Below, piece after piece: positions 18,094 through 25,669 of a DNA stretch of 35,917 nt. The notes beneath the pieces are model-generated. The model was not told where the DNA came from. It saw nothing but the letters and a program-made list of their open reading frames with translations, and did not search any database. The DNA lies in NCBI GenBank assembly GCA_002069885.1, contig MWCD01000039.1:1-35917 (forward strand), in the 5' to 3' direction. The DNA comes from a bacterium ADurb.Bin236 (lineage in GTDB: Bacteria > UBP15 > UBA6099). Within the stretch, counting starts at the first letter, position 1; each line of letters starts with the position of its first letter. The translations under genes were made by a program, and so were the position numbers.

Positions 18094-19602
18094 TTACTCG
18101 ATATCCACTCCTCTGCTTTCCGCCAGAGAGCCGAGCGTGTGCAAATATGCCGCGGCTGCCTCCCTGAAATCAATCAAAGCTCTCAGTTCATTCAATTTCG
18201 CCGAGAAAAGATCGTTCTGATATTCCAATACGTCCTGAGTCACGGCCATGCCCAGAGTATGTTTTTCCTCTTCCTCGGCAAGTTTTTTTTCAGAGAAGCG
18301 CGTTGCGGCGCGGGCGGCGTCTATCTTCTTGGCGGCGGTGACAAGCGCAATCTCTGCCCTTGCAATTTCCACAGCCGCGCGTTGCGCCGTCTTTTCATAT
18401 TCGAGCCGGGCCGACGCTTCATTGTTCTCGCTCTGAGCCAGACGCGCTTTGGCGTAACGCATGCCTACAGGGAAATCCACAGTAAATCCCGCCTGCGCGG
18501 ATGGATGTCTAGCGTCTATAATGTCTCTTGCCGCCCCTCCCGCACCGTTGTCCATCCCGTCAAGACTTGTCTGAAACTCGAAACTGAAACCGCGTTTAGC
18601 GCTGTTTTTTGCCGCTGACGTCTCAATTATTCGAGCGTCAACATTTTTTGCGGCAGCAACAACGTCAGGTCTGGACGCGAGCGCTTTCTCATAAGCGGAG
18701 TCGAACGGATACGGCGAAAAAGACACCTCGGCCGTCAGAGCGTCCGACGCAGTTATTTTTGCTCCCCATAATTCGTCTCCGGGAGAGATATTCATGATTG
18801 TTTTCAATTCGAGGGCGGCGTTTTCCAACGCGCCTTCCGCCGCTATTGTTTCCAACTCTCTGGCGGCGGTCTGAGCTTCGACCAGAACAATGTGCGATGC
18901 GGGCAAAGCCCCCGCGTCGGCCATGTCGCGCGTTCGTTTCAGCGTCTTTTCTGCAAGCGCCAGAGCCTCTTTTCTTGTGTCAAAACTCCGCTCCGCGTAC
19001 GCAAGCTCCCAGTATGCTTTCTCAACGCCGTAAATAACTTCCAGCAGCTTCGATTTAAGTTGATGTCCGGAGATTTCGCTGTTCAGAAGAGACACTCGAA
19101 GACGCGATTCATTAAACTCGCGCCCGGAGCCTCTGCCTAGAGGGCGGGTATATTTGAAAGTCAAGTTTGATGAATCTGCGGGATTTATTCCAGAACCTCC
19201 CTGCCTCGTGTCGGTCCGGGAATGAGAAGCGGTCAGCGAATAGGAGTCTCCTCTGCGCGTCTTGGCCCCGTATGCAGACTGAGCGGTGAAAGTCGACCGC
19301 TTCACTCCGTCAAGAAAACTGGCCGTGGGCCGATTGGCGTCGCCGAGCGTGAAACCGGATGAAAACGCCGCGTCAAATTCACTGTCTTCAATCGTGACAT
19401 TCAGCAGCGCGTTGTCCGCGCTGATCCTTCTGGCAGATATGTCCGGGTTTGTCTCGAGAGATGTCAGTATGCATTCGGCCAAAGAAACTGCTCGCGCTCT
19501 GCTCTCAGTCGCATTTGCGGAATGACTGAGTCCCGCAATTAAACAAAAAATACTTGCCATCCCAGTGAGTTTGAATAAATTTATGGATCGTCTGTGGTTC
19601 AT
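18094..19602 (-). CDS. TolC-like outer-membrane efflux channel
   Basis: 502 residues. A signal peptide ends near SHSANA. The mature part has the OEP pattern: SLAECILTSLETNPDI near the N terminus, two similar halves of long helices rich in Ala/Glu/Arg, and internal strand regions. ELAYAERSFDTRKEALALA and its C-terminal counterpart mark the two helical repeats. It forms the outer-membrane duct of the tripartite pump. It is the first gene of the operon, 44 bases before the adaptor. No regulator gene is linked. Confidence 0.92.
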   Translation of the reverse strand: MNHRRSINLFKLTGMASIFCLIAGLSHSANATESRARAVSLAECILTSLETNPDISARRISADNALLNVTIEDSEFDAAFSSGFTLGDANRPTASFLDGVKRSTFTAQSAYGAKTRRGDSYSLTASHSRTDTRQGGSGINPADSSNLTFKYTRPLGRGSGREFNESRLRVSLLNSEISGHQLKSKLLEVIYGVEKAYWELAYAERSFDTRKEALALAEKTLKRTRDMADAGALPASHIVLVEAQTAARELETIAAEGALENAALELKTIMNISPGDELWGAKITASDALTAEVSFSPYPFDSAYEKALASRPDVVAAAKNVDARIIETSAAKNSAKRGFSFEFQTSLDGMDNGAGGAARDIIDARHPSAQAGFTVDFPVGMRYAKARLAQSENNEASARLEYEKTAQRAAVEIARAEIALVTAAKKIDAARAATRFSEKKLAEEEEKHTLGMAVTQDVLEYQNDLFSAKLNELRALIDFREAAAAYLHTLGSLAESRGVDIE

Positions 19603-19637
19603 TTAAATACCTCGGTTTGATTAAACTTAAGACTGTA

Positions 19638-19666
19638 ATTATAATTTCTATAAAAACCTCATTGAA
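19638..19666 (-). promoter_or_regulatory. Predicted promoter of the efflux operon
   Basis: On the minus strand a perfect -10 TATAAT (19643-19638) lies 17 bases after TTCAAT (19666-19661, three of six consensus bases). It sits 36 bases before the TolC-like start in an AT-rich gap. The weak -35 suggests activator dependence, but no activator gene is nearby. Confidence 0.45.
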
Positions 19667-19782
19667 TTTTTAGACAATTAATTGATGACAAAGTTAATAA
19701 CAGACCAACAATATAATTGTTCCGGAAAAGTGAACAAGAAATTACTCGCAACAACCGGAAAGCGAGCGGCATTCAGAATGAG

Positions 19783-20625
19783 TCAGGATTTTCGCCAGAA
19801 AGCTCCGATTCCGTCGATGTCGACAATGTTTTCTTCGATGCTGTGCCGCTTTCTGTAGTCATGCACGGCGGCGCGGCAACCTTCCAACGCGTAATCGTCA
19901 ATGATTAAAAAACCGCCTTTGGAAAGTTTGGGGTACATCGGTTCTAGGACGTCCATAGTCGAGCCGTACATATCTCCATCCGCACGCAGAAGAGCCAGCT
20001 TTTCAATCGGGGCGGACGGCATCGTGTCTGAAAACCATCCCTTGAGAAATTTTATGTTATCGTCAAACAGGCCGTATCTTTCAAAATTTCCTCTGACTTC
20101 TTCCAGAGAGACCCTCAGGTTGTCGAATGTCCAATGCATGTCTCCCTTGTCTTTGGGATATTTTTCCACATCCGGTTTAGGCAGTCCTTCAAAAGAGTCA
20201 GCGACCCAGATAGTCCGGTCGCGTCCTCCGTAAACCACAAGAGCCGCTTTCATAAAGATTGAAGCTCCGCCGCGCCAGACGCCTGTTTCCAGAAAATCTC
20301 CGGGTATCCCGTCCTTCAAAATCTGTTTTACGCAAAATGAAATATTGTCGAGCCTCTTTAGTCCGACCATGGTTTCCGCGTCGCTCGGCCAATCCCTTCC
20401 TCCCTCTCTCGCCTCAGCGTCAATCTTGACCCTTCGCACAATTTGCATTCCGCGTTTTGTCAGATACTTTCCCAACTTCGGATTCAACACTTTTCCGACG
20501 TCTCCCGGAAGAAGCTTCGCCGGCTCGTAATTGTATTCGCTGAACAAAAGCCTTGTCAGACAACCCTTAAGCAATTCAAGGTACATTTCGGCGGGATCGC
20601 AATTGATTTCGACGGATTGATTCAT
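19783..20625 (-). CDS. TylF/MycF-type O-methyltransferase (macrocin O-methyltransferase family)
   Basis: 280 residues. The SAM-binding motif lies in DFLETGVWRGGASIFM. The following strand WVADSFEGLPKPD and the metal/active-site region LRADGDMYGSTMDVLEPMY, then LIIDDYALEGCRAAVHDYR, are signatures of the TylF family. These enzymes methylate sugar hydroxyls using SAM and a divalent metal. Outside antibiotic clusters they usually sit in polysaccharide or glycolipid pathways. It stands alone here, so the substrate is not readable. Its SD is weak (AAAGAG upstream). Confidence 0.85.
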   Translation of the reverse strand: MNQSVEINCDPAEMYLELLKGCLTRLLFSEYNYEPAKLLPGDVGKVLNPKLGKYLTKRGMQIVRRVKIDAEAREGGRDWPSDAETMVGLKRLDNISFCVKQILKDGIPGDFLETGVWRGGASIFMKAALVVYGGRDRTIWVADSFEGLPKPDVEKYPKDKGDMHWTFDNLRVSLEEVRGNFERYGLFDDNIKFLKGWFSDTMPSAPIEKLALLRADGDMYGSTMDVLEPMYPKLSKGGFLIIDDYALEGCRAAVHDYRKRHSIEENIVDIDGIGAFWRKS

Positions 20626-20817
20626 ATTCGCTCTTTCTTTTTTTAAAAATCAATATATTCCAAACCGCAGGATAAAGCAATATCGGCGAGTCGCTTGCCG
20701 TCAGAGCTAATTTGCGAGATTTGCGCAAGGTTCCGAATCGTTTTCAATCCCGATGGTTTTTGACTATTGATTGGTATAAAATTCCGGAATGTCAAACACA
20801 TGACTGGCGGAACCATA

Positions 20818-22110
20818 ATGGAAAAAATAAAATCTAAGTTTGCTAGCTACAGGATTCGCAGCTTTTCCATTCTGTGGATAGTGTACGCCGGGTTTTATCT
20901 GACTCGTAAAAACCTATCGGTGTGCAAAACATCTCTGATAGACGACTATGGATTGACAGTCGCGGAACTAGGCTGGATAGAGGGGGCGTATCTGGCTCTC
21001 TACGCGGTCGGTCAGTTTCTCAACGGGATATTGGGAGACAGGCTTGGCGCGCGGGTTATGCTGTCTATCGGCATGATAAGTTCGGCCGCAATGAGCCTGT
21101 TGTTCGGTTTTGTGCCGGCTTTTATCATGCTGGTTCTGCTGTGGGGAATAAACGGTTACGTCCAGTCGAGCGGATGGTCGAACTGCGTGAAATCCATGAC
21201 CCAGTGGTTTGCCACCCGAGAGCGCGGCACCATAATGGGTTTCTACAGCACATGCTATCAGATAGGGAGTTTCGGAGCCGGTTTCATTGCCACTTACTGC
21301 CTTGGCCGGTGGGGACTGAAATCAGCCTTCGCATTCCCCGCGTTCCTCCTGCTTGCTATCGCCATCATTTACATATTGTTCCATAAGGACACTCCGGAAC
21401 AGTTGGGGTTGCCCTCCGCCGAACAGCAGTACGGCGACGACAAGGGACGCGAAGCAGAAAAGATAGAATGCGCGGCTGCGGATAAAAGAGCCGAAACCGG
21501 AGCGGCGGACAGCAGTGTAATTCGAGAAGTTCTTTCACATCACATGGTATGGCTTATGGGAATATCGTATTTCTGCCTGAAGTTCATACGGTACGCGCTG
21601 CTAGGCTGGCTGCCTTTCTACATGACCCGACAACTGGGTTATGACCCGATAAAGTCCGGATACATGGCGAATCTCCCTGAGATCGCCGGTTTTCTAGGAG
21701 CGATAAGCGCGGGGTATGTTTCGGACAAGCTGATGCAATCGCGCCGCGCTCCAGTGTGCGCTATTATGTTTATGGGCTTAGTCCTTGCCTGTGTCGTTCA
21801 AACAAAGTTAACCTCAATGGGAATAGTTCCGATGATACTCGGAGCGTCTGTGATTTTCTTTATGATATACGGTCCGGACTCCATCATGACGGGAGCGGCC
21901 GCGATGGATTTCGGCTCTCGGAAAGGCGCGGCAACCGCTGCGGGCTTCATCAACGGCTGCGGTTCGATCGGAGCAGCAATCCAAGCGCCGCTCCTCGGTT
22001 ATCTGGCCGGAGTGTACGGGACGCAATATTTCTTCCATATTTTCGCTCCGCTGGCCGTCGTTCCGTTCTTTCTGATGCTGTCCCAATGGAACGTAAAAGC
22101 GAAGGCGTGA
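20818..22110 (+). CDS. MFS transporter, organophosphate:phosphate antiporter (GlpT/UhpT) type
   Basis: I chose ATG 20818 (MEKIKSKFASYRIRSF; 430 residues). In-frame upstream starts at ATG 20800 and TTG 20767 are possible but less well placed for an SD. About 12 hydrophobic segments are seen with a charged central loop near residues 200-240. WIVYAGFYLTRKNLSV near the N terminus and the Asn/Gly-rich segment FINGCGSIGAAIQAPLLGYL near TM11 are typical of the OPA group, which exchanges sugar phosphates or glycerol-3-phosphate for phosphate. The exact substrate is not readable. It is the last host protein gene before the tRNA and the integrated element. Confidence 0.85.
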   Translation: MEKIKSKFASYRIRSFSILWIVYAGFYLTRKNLSVCKTSLIDDYGLTVAELGWIEGAYLALYAVGQFLNGILGDRLGARVMLSIGMISSAAMSLLFGFVPAFIMLVLLWGINGYVQSSGWSNCVKSMTQWFATRERGTIMGFYSTCYQIGSFGAGFIATYCLGRWGLKSAFAFPAFLLLAIAIIYILFHKDTPEQLGLPSAEQQYGDDKGREAEKIECAAADKRAETGAADSSVIREVLSHHMVWLMGISYFCLKFIRYALLGWLPFYMTRQLGYDPIKSGYMANLPEIAGFLGAISAGYVSDKLMQSRRAPVCAIMFMGLVLACVVQTKLTSMGIVPMILGASVIFFMIYGPDSIMTGAAAMDFGSRKGAATAAGFINGCGSIGAAIQAPLLGYLAGVYGTQYFFHIFAPLAVVPFFLMLSQWNVKAKA

Positions 22111-22196
22111 GAGAGCAAGAAAGCATAAAATCTGCAAACTGCCAAAGAGGATGAACCCGAAATCAAAAGCCGCGTTGACACTTAAAATGGAAAACG

Positions 22197-24035
22197 CTAT
22201 AAATATAAAGCTGTTTTGCCTTCTGGAGAGGTGGCCGAGAGGCTGAAGGCGTCGGTCTCGAAAACCGATTTGGCGCTTGCGTCAACGTGGGTTCGAATCC
22301 CACCCTCTCCGTGTTTTTCACCAAAGAATTTTTGTGCGGAAATATCTTCGCAGTTATCGCGTTTTTTTGGTTTACCGCGTTTGCGGGAGCCGTTTCTTGA
22401 TCTATCGTCTCCTCCACTATCGCTGCCGTCTCCGCCGTCATCCGAACCCGGCGCGAGGAATCTGTCCGGGTCGAAAACAGATGGGATGCCGTAGTGTATT
22501 TCATACCATTCCGGGTCAATGATGATTTTGTTGATGAAAGTGTTCATGAGTTCTTTTCGCTTGCCGAACGGTAGCCTGTCAAACATTTCTCTTAGCTTGT
22601 CAAAATCAATATTCAGAATCGCGTCATCAAATTGATTGTCTTCCACCTGACACGCCAGAATCGTCGTTTTCATGTCTGAAATTCGGAATTCGAATTCTTT
22701 GATATTCCCCTGATGCTTTTCCACCTGCGCGGACAGCTTTTCCGGGTCCAAATTGCCATCCTCGAATGCTTTGTAATATTTCTGTAAAGCCATCTCAATT
22801 TTTTCTTTTTCCCTCTGAAGCGCGGCTATCTCTTGTCTTTTTGCAGTTGTCATTGCTTTGACATCATCAGCGCGTTTTTCTCGTTTCATCCTAAGATTCG
22901 CTTTCGACAGAATCTTATCGAATAGTTTGTCGACGATCAATTTATCGAAGTCGTCCCTGTTCAGATTTTTGTTGTCCCTTTTCTTTGCATAGCTTCCGCG
23001 CGATGAACAAATGTAACTCGTCCACACGTATTCTTTCCCATTCTGCTTTTTTCTGCATGTAAATCCGTGGTAGCAGTTCCCGCATACGTTGCACTTTATC
23101 AGACCACCCAGAAGATATTGCGACCGCAGTGATTGGGCTTTGGATTTATCCGATTCGGACAGCCTTATCTGAACCCGGTTGAATATTTCCATCGGCACAA
23201 TCGGGTCCACCGCGCCATCGAACCTGACCCACTCCTCCGGGTCTTTTGTATCGAAGGAGCCGTGATACCGCCCGTTTCTTTTTTCCTCTTTGTTGTAAAC
23301 GACGTTCCCGATGTAGATTTCGTTTCGGAGCATCCTTGAAAAAGAGGACGACCGCCACGGAAGCCCGCGTATTGTCGTTATTCCTTTCTCGTTCAGGAAT
23401 GCGGTGATTTTTTTGAATCCCATCCCCTCGGCATACATTTCAAAGATTCTCTTGGCGACCGGAGCCGTCTCAGGGTCCGGCTCCCATTTAACCCGCTTGC
23501 AGCCATTGTCCTGTATTTCCAATCTGCGCAGTCCGAACGGCGGCGGTCCACCCGTGGAATAACCTTTCCGGGCCAGATGTTTCTTGCTACGCTCCACGTC
23601 CTTGACGTACTCAAGCCGCGAGAATTCGGCAACCGCCCGCAGGATTTCGATAATCAACTTGCCGAGCGCGTCATCGGAGTTGAACGGTTCCTTGTGGTAA
23701 AAGATGGATACGCCGCGTTCTTTAAGTTTCTCGGTCGCAATGTAGGACTCCATTGTATTGCGCCCGAACCGGGACACGGACCACGTCAACACGAGATCGA
23801 ACGGCGGCGGCTTGATCTGCGTGTCGCGCATCATCTCCTGAAACGCCGGTCTGTTGAACGTCCCGCCGGAGATGGTATCGCTGTAAACCTTGTAAACGGT
23901 TTTTCCGCGCTTTTCCGCCTCGTGTCTCAGAGTTTCAATCTGAGATTCAAGCGAAAGTCCGACATCGGCCTGCATCTGCGTGCTGACGCGCACGTAGATG
24001 GCGCAGGGCCTATTTTTCTTGTTAAGCTGGCTCAT
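22197..24035 (-). CDS. Large serine site-specific recombinase (integrase); tail encoded by tRNA antisense
   Basis: 612 residues. The N-terminal resolvase domain has YVRVSTQ with catalytic Ser18 and the segment SRFGRNTMESY. The recombinase domain follows (GGPPPFGLRRLEI). A zinc-ribbon cluster (CNVCGNC, then a Cys in FTC and one in ICSS) lies near 315-350, and a coiled coil near 400-455. A strong SD (GGAGGGGG) lies just before ATG 24035. This is the normal large-serine-integrase order. From about residue 575 the frame crosses the tRNA-Ser gene antisense (GEGGIRTHVDASAKSV and onwards) and stops only at 22197. The last about 38 residues are therefore encoded by chromosomal sequence, and the native phage-encoded tail would differ in the excised form. 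Confidence 0.9.
   Translation of the reverse strand: MSQLNKKNRPCAIYVRVSTQMQADVGLSLESQIETLRHEAEKRGKTVYKVYSDTISGGTFNRPAFQEMMRDTQIKPPPFDLVLTWSVSRFGRNTMESYIATEKLKERGVSIFYHKEPFNSDDALGKLIIEILRAVAEFSRLEYVKDVERSKKHLARKGYSTGGPPPFGLRRLEIQDNGCKRVKWEPDPETAPVAKRIFEMYAEGMGFKKITAFLNEKGITTIRGLPWRSSSFSRMLRNEIYIGNVVYNKEEKRNGRYHGSFDTKDPEEWVRFDGAVDPIVPMEIFNRVQIRLSESDKSKAQSLRSQYLLGGLIKCNVCGNCYHGFTCRKKQNGKEYVWTSYICSSRGSYAKKRDNKNLNRDDFDKLIVDKLFDKILSKANLRMKREKRADDVKAMTTAKRQEIAALQREKEKIEMALQKYYKAFEDGNLDPEKLSAQVEKHQGNIKEFEFRISDMKTTILACQVEDNQFDDAILNIDFDKLREMFDRLPFGKRKELMNTFINKIIIDPEWYEIHYGIPSVFDPDRFLAPGSDDGGDGSDSGGDDRSRNGSRKRGKPKKRDNCEDISAQKFFGEKHGEGGIRTHVDASAKSVFETDAFSLSATSPEGKTALYL
22225..22311 (+). tRNA. tRNA-Ser (anticodon CGA)
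   Basis: The acceptor stem GGAGAGG (22225-22231) pairs perfectly with CCTCTCC (22304-22310), and the discriminator is G (22311), as expected for serine. The anticodon loop is CTCGAAA with anticodon CGA at 22259-22261 and a 5-bp stem. A long variable arm of class II type lies between about 22269 and 22286. The T arm is GTGGG/CCCAC around TTCGAAT. CCA is not encoded. The gene is complete and sits at the border of the integrated element. Confidence 0.95.
22287..22311. other. Probable left attachment site in the 3' end of tRNA-Ser
   Basis: The recombinase gene abuts and overlaps the tRNA, which stays intact. Elements that integrate in tRNA genes usually carry a copy of the T arm and 3' end so that the tRNA is restored. 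The span given is the T arm to the discriminator base. The matching right-hand copy should lie beyond the window. Confidence 0.4.
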
Positions 24036-24060
24036 TTACCCCCTCCCTTTCCTTTAAAAG

Positions 24061-24312
24061 TCACTTGAGGTTAGAGCCGCTTTTATCAGTTGTAAAGCCA
24101 TTTTTTGATGATTCCCATGCGTGTTTTTCGGCGGATTTGCCCACATCCGAAACGTCGGTATTTCCGCTTGAATCTTCCTTGGGAATAACCGCGATCCGGT
24201 GAACGCCATCGGAGAAAAAGTAGTTTAGTTTTTCCTGAACAAAGTCGAAATCGTCCATAACACCGCACTTCCCGGTTTGACCTGATTGAGAACCAATGCC
24301 CTCACTTTTCAC
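24061..24312 (-). CDS. Small hypothetical protein upstream of the recombinase
   Basis: 83 residues from GTG 24312, or 65 residues from the internal ATG 24258 (MDDFDFVQEKLNYFF). It ends 25 bases before the recombinase start in the same direction, which suggests co-transcription. The core VQEKLNYFFSDGVHRIAVIP looks like a small folded alpha/beta protein, and the C-terminal half is polar and charged. I recognise no family. Excisionase-like or regulatory proteins often occupy this spot, but no HTH is visible. The first codons from the GTG lie inside a 63-bp inverted repeat, which favours the internal ATG. Confidence 0.5.
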   Translation of the reverse strand: MKSEGIGSQSGQTGKCGVMDDFDFVQEKLNYFFSDGVHRIAVIPKEDSSGNTDVSDVGKSAEKHAWESSKNGFTTDKSGSNLK

Positions 24313-24357
24313 TTACCGGGATTGCGGAAAAAATGACGGGGGGGTGGGGCAAATAAA
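24295..24357 (-). repeat. 63-bp inverted repeat, left copy (IR-L)
   Basis: Read on the minus strand from 24357, it matches 28700-28762 on the plus strand at 56 of 63 positions by hand alignment. The most conserved part is a 24-bp exact block (core GGTAAGTGAAAAGTGAGGGC, ending at 24298). A second block has a 7-C run followed by GTCATTTTT. It lies in the divergent control region between the small ORF and the XRE gene. Confidence 0.85.
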
Positions 24358-24409
24358 CTTACCGAGGGGAGACATCCGGGCCGTTCAACATTTTTTGCAA
24401 TCATGGGGA

Positions 24410-24446
24410 TTGACACGGATGTCTTTGGTGTTTATATTTAGTAAAC
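24410..24446 (+). promoter_or_regulatory. Promoter of the XRE/ImmA operon with overlapping operator-like palindrome
   Basis: Consensus TTGACA (24410-24415) and TATATT (24433-24438) are separated by exactly 17 bases. The inverted repeat GTTTA-N7-TAAAC (24430-24446) covers the -10, so a bound repressor would block this promoter. That fits autoregulation by the downstream XRE protein. The SD AAGGAG (24471-24476) lies 5 bases before ATG 24482. Confidence 0.75.
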
Positions 24447-24481
24447 ATGTACGGTGTTTGGGACGCATCAAAGGAGAATAA

Positions 24482-24853
24482 ATGACCGCAATAAAGGAAT
24501 TTGGAAAAAGAATAAAAGAATTAAGGGAAGCGAAAAAAAGGGACGATCCTGCTTTTTCCCTGAGAAGGTTCGGACAGGCCGTTGACCTGAGTCCGACATT
24601 TCTGAGCAAACTTGAAAACGGAGAAATGAGTCCTCCGAAAGCGGAAAAGATTGAGAAGATGGCCGAACTGCTCGGCGTGGACGCTGATGAATTGCTGGCG
24701 CTTGCGGGAAAAGTATCTCCCGACCTCCCCAAAATCATTCAGAAAACGCCGGTTGCAATGGCTGAATTTCTCCGAACCGCGAATGAAGAAGGCTTGTCGG
24801 AAAAAGAGATACAGAAATTGACTGAACAGATACGCAAAAGGAAGAAAGTGTAG
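24482..24853 (+). CDS. XRE-family HTH transcriptional repressor
   Basis: 123 residues. The N-terminal helix-turn-helix spans about residues 7-65: FGKRIKELREAKK, the recognition part LSPTFLSKLENGEMSPP, then IEKMAELLGVDADELLALAG. The C-terminal part is helical and charged (ends RKRKKV). The next gene is an ImmA-type protease ten bases downstream. The pair resembles the ImmR/ImmA control of ICEBs1 and related prophages, where the protease cleaves the repressor on induction. By analogy this would be the element's lysogeny repressor. It is divergent from the recombinase group. Confidence 0.85.
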   Translation: MTAIKEFGKRIKELREAKKRDDPAFSLRRFGQAVDLSPTFLSKLENGEMSPPKAEKIEKMAELLGVDADELLALAGKVSPDLPKIIQKTPVAMAEFLRTANEEGLSEKEIQKLTEQIRKRKKV

Positions 24854-24863
24854 TCCAGGGCTT

Positions 24864-25586
24864 ATGACGTCAATCGTGAAATTCATTCCTCGTGATAAGA
24901 TTGAAGCGGAAGCGGTGAAGACCCTTTGCGACTACGGGCGCAAGTATGGAGATGTTGTCAGCCCCCCCGTACCCGCTGAAGAGATAATTGAATCACTGCT
25001 GGGTCTGACGCTTGGTTTCGACGATCTGCCGGAAGTGCTCAAGACGCCGGGAGTTCTGGGGGCGACATGGGTTCTCGACAGAAAAGTATTGATTGATGAA
25101 ACCCTCGATCCCGAAGTGTATCCCCAGAAGGAAGGACGATTCCGATTTACGGTGGCGCACGAGATAGGTCACTGGCAGTTGCACAGCCATTTGTATCTTA
25201 CAAATGAAAAACAAATGAAATTATTCGACATGGATGATAAACCGAGTATTGTTTGTCGCGCCAAGGACAGGAAAGAACCGATGGAATGGCAGGCTGATGT
25301 TTTCGCCGGATATCTTCTCATGCCGGAGGAGATGATAAGAAAATCGTGGCTTGAGAAATATGGAATGAACGAGCCTTACGTGGCCGCAACGGAAATCGGT
25401 CGCCTGAGTACGAAGCTGGGCCTTGGTGAAGACAATACGCCGACCGTGGAAATAGCGCGGGAGATAGCTAAGGACTTCAAGGTCTCCGGGCAAGCCATGC
25501 AGATCAGGTTGATCGGCATGGGTCTGATTCAGGTCAGGGATCAGGGTCCGTCAATCTTCGATGGAGGTGTGGATGACACGAACTGA
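24864..25586 (+). CDS. ImmA/IrrE-family metallopeptidase
   Basis: 240 residues. The zinc-metalloprotease motif HEIGH lies in RFTVAHEIGHWQLHSHL near residue 95, and the downstream EWQADVFAGYLLMP supplies the usual third-ligand Glu/Asp region. This is the hallmark of the IrrE/ImmA (DUF955) family. The upstream segment VSPPVPAEEIIESLLGL is also typical. Probable role: cleavage of the XRE repressor encoded just upstream, relieving repression of the element. The start is ATG 24864 with a weak SD (CAGGG), so expression may depend on coupling to the XRE gene. Confidence 0.88.
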   Translation: MTSIVKFIPRDKIEAEAVKTLCDYGRKYGDVVSPPVPAEEIIESLLGLTLGFDDLPEVLKTPGVLGATWVLDRKVLIDETLDPEVYPQKEGRFRFTVAHEIGHWQLHSHLYLTNEKQMKLFDMDDKPSIVCRAKDRKEPMEWQADVFAGYLLMPEEMIRKSWLEKYGMNEPYVAATEIGRLSTKLGLGEDNTPTVEIAREIAKDFKVSGQAMQIRLIGMGLIQVRDQGPSIFDGGVDDTN

Positions 25587-25593
25587 AAGCTAC

Positions 25594-25640
25594 GGGCATT
25601 TTTTTTGCCCTGTTGTGTTTACTGTTTAGCCAATGTTGGC
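25594..25640 (+). promoter_or_regulatory. Hairpin and palindrome ahead of the unknown gene pair
   Basis: GGGCA (25594-25598) and TGCCC (25606-25610) flank a T-only loop and could form a weak hairpin just after the ImmA stop. GCCAA-TG-TTGGC (25629-25640) is a perfect 12-bp interrupted palindrome. It is followed by the AT-rich CATATAAAAAT and by the SD GGAGG 7 bases before ATG 25670. The palindrome is a plausible operator for the next two genes. No clear -35 was found. Confidence 0.4.
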
Positions 25641-25669
25641 ATATAAAAATCTGAAATGGAGGCAAAACG

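Noticed and set aside
22216-22494. Plus-strand ORF through the tRNA
   Set aside because: It is translation of the tRNA gene and of recombinase antisense; no coding features.
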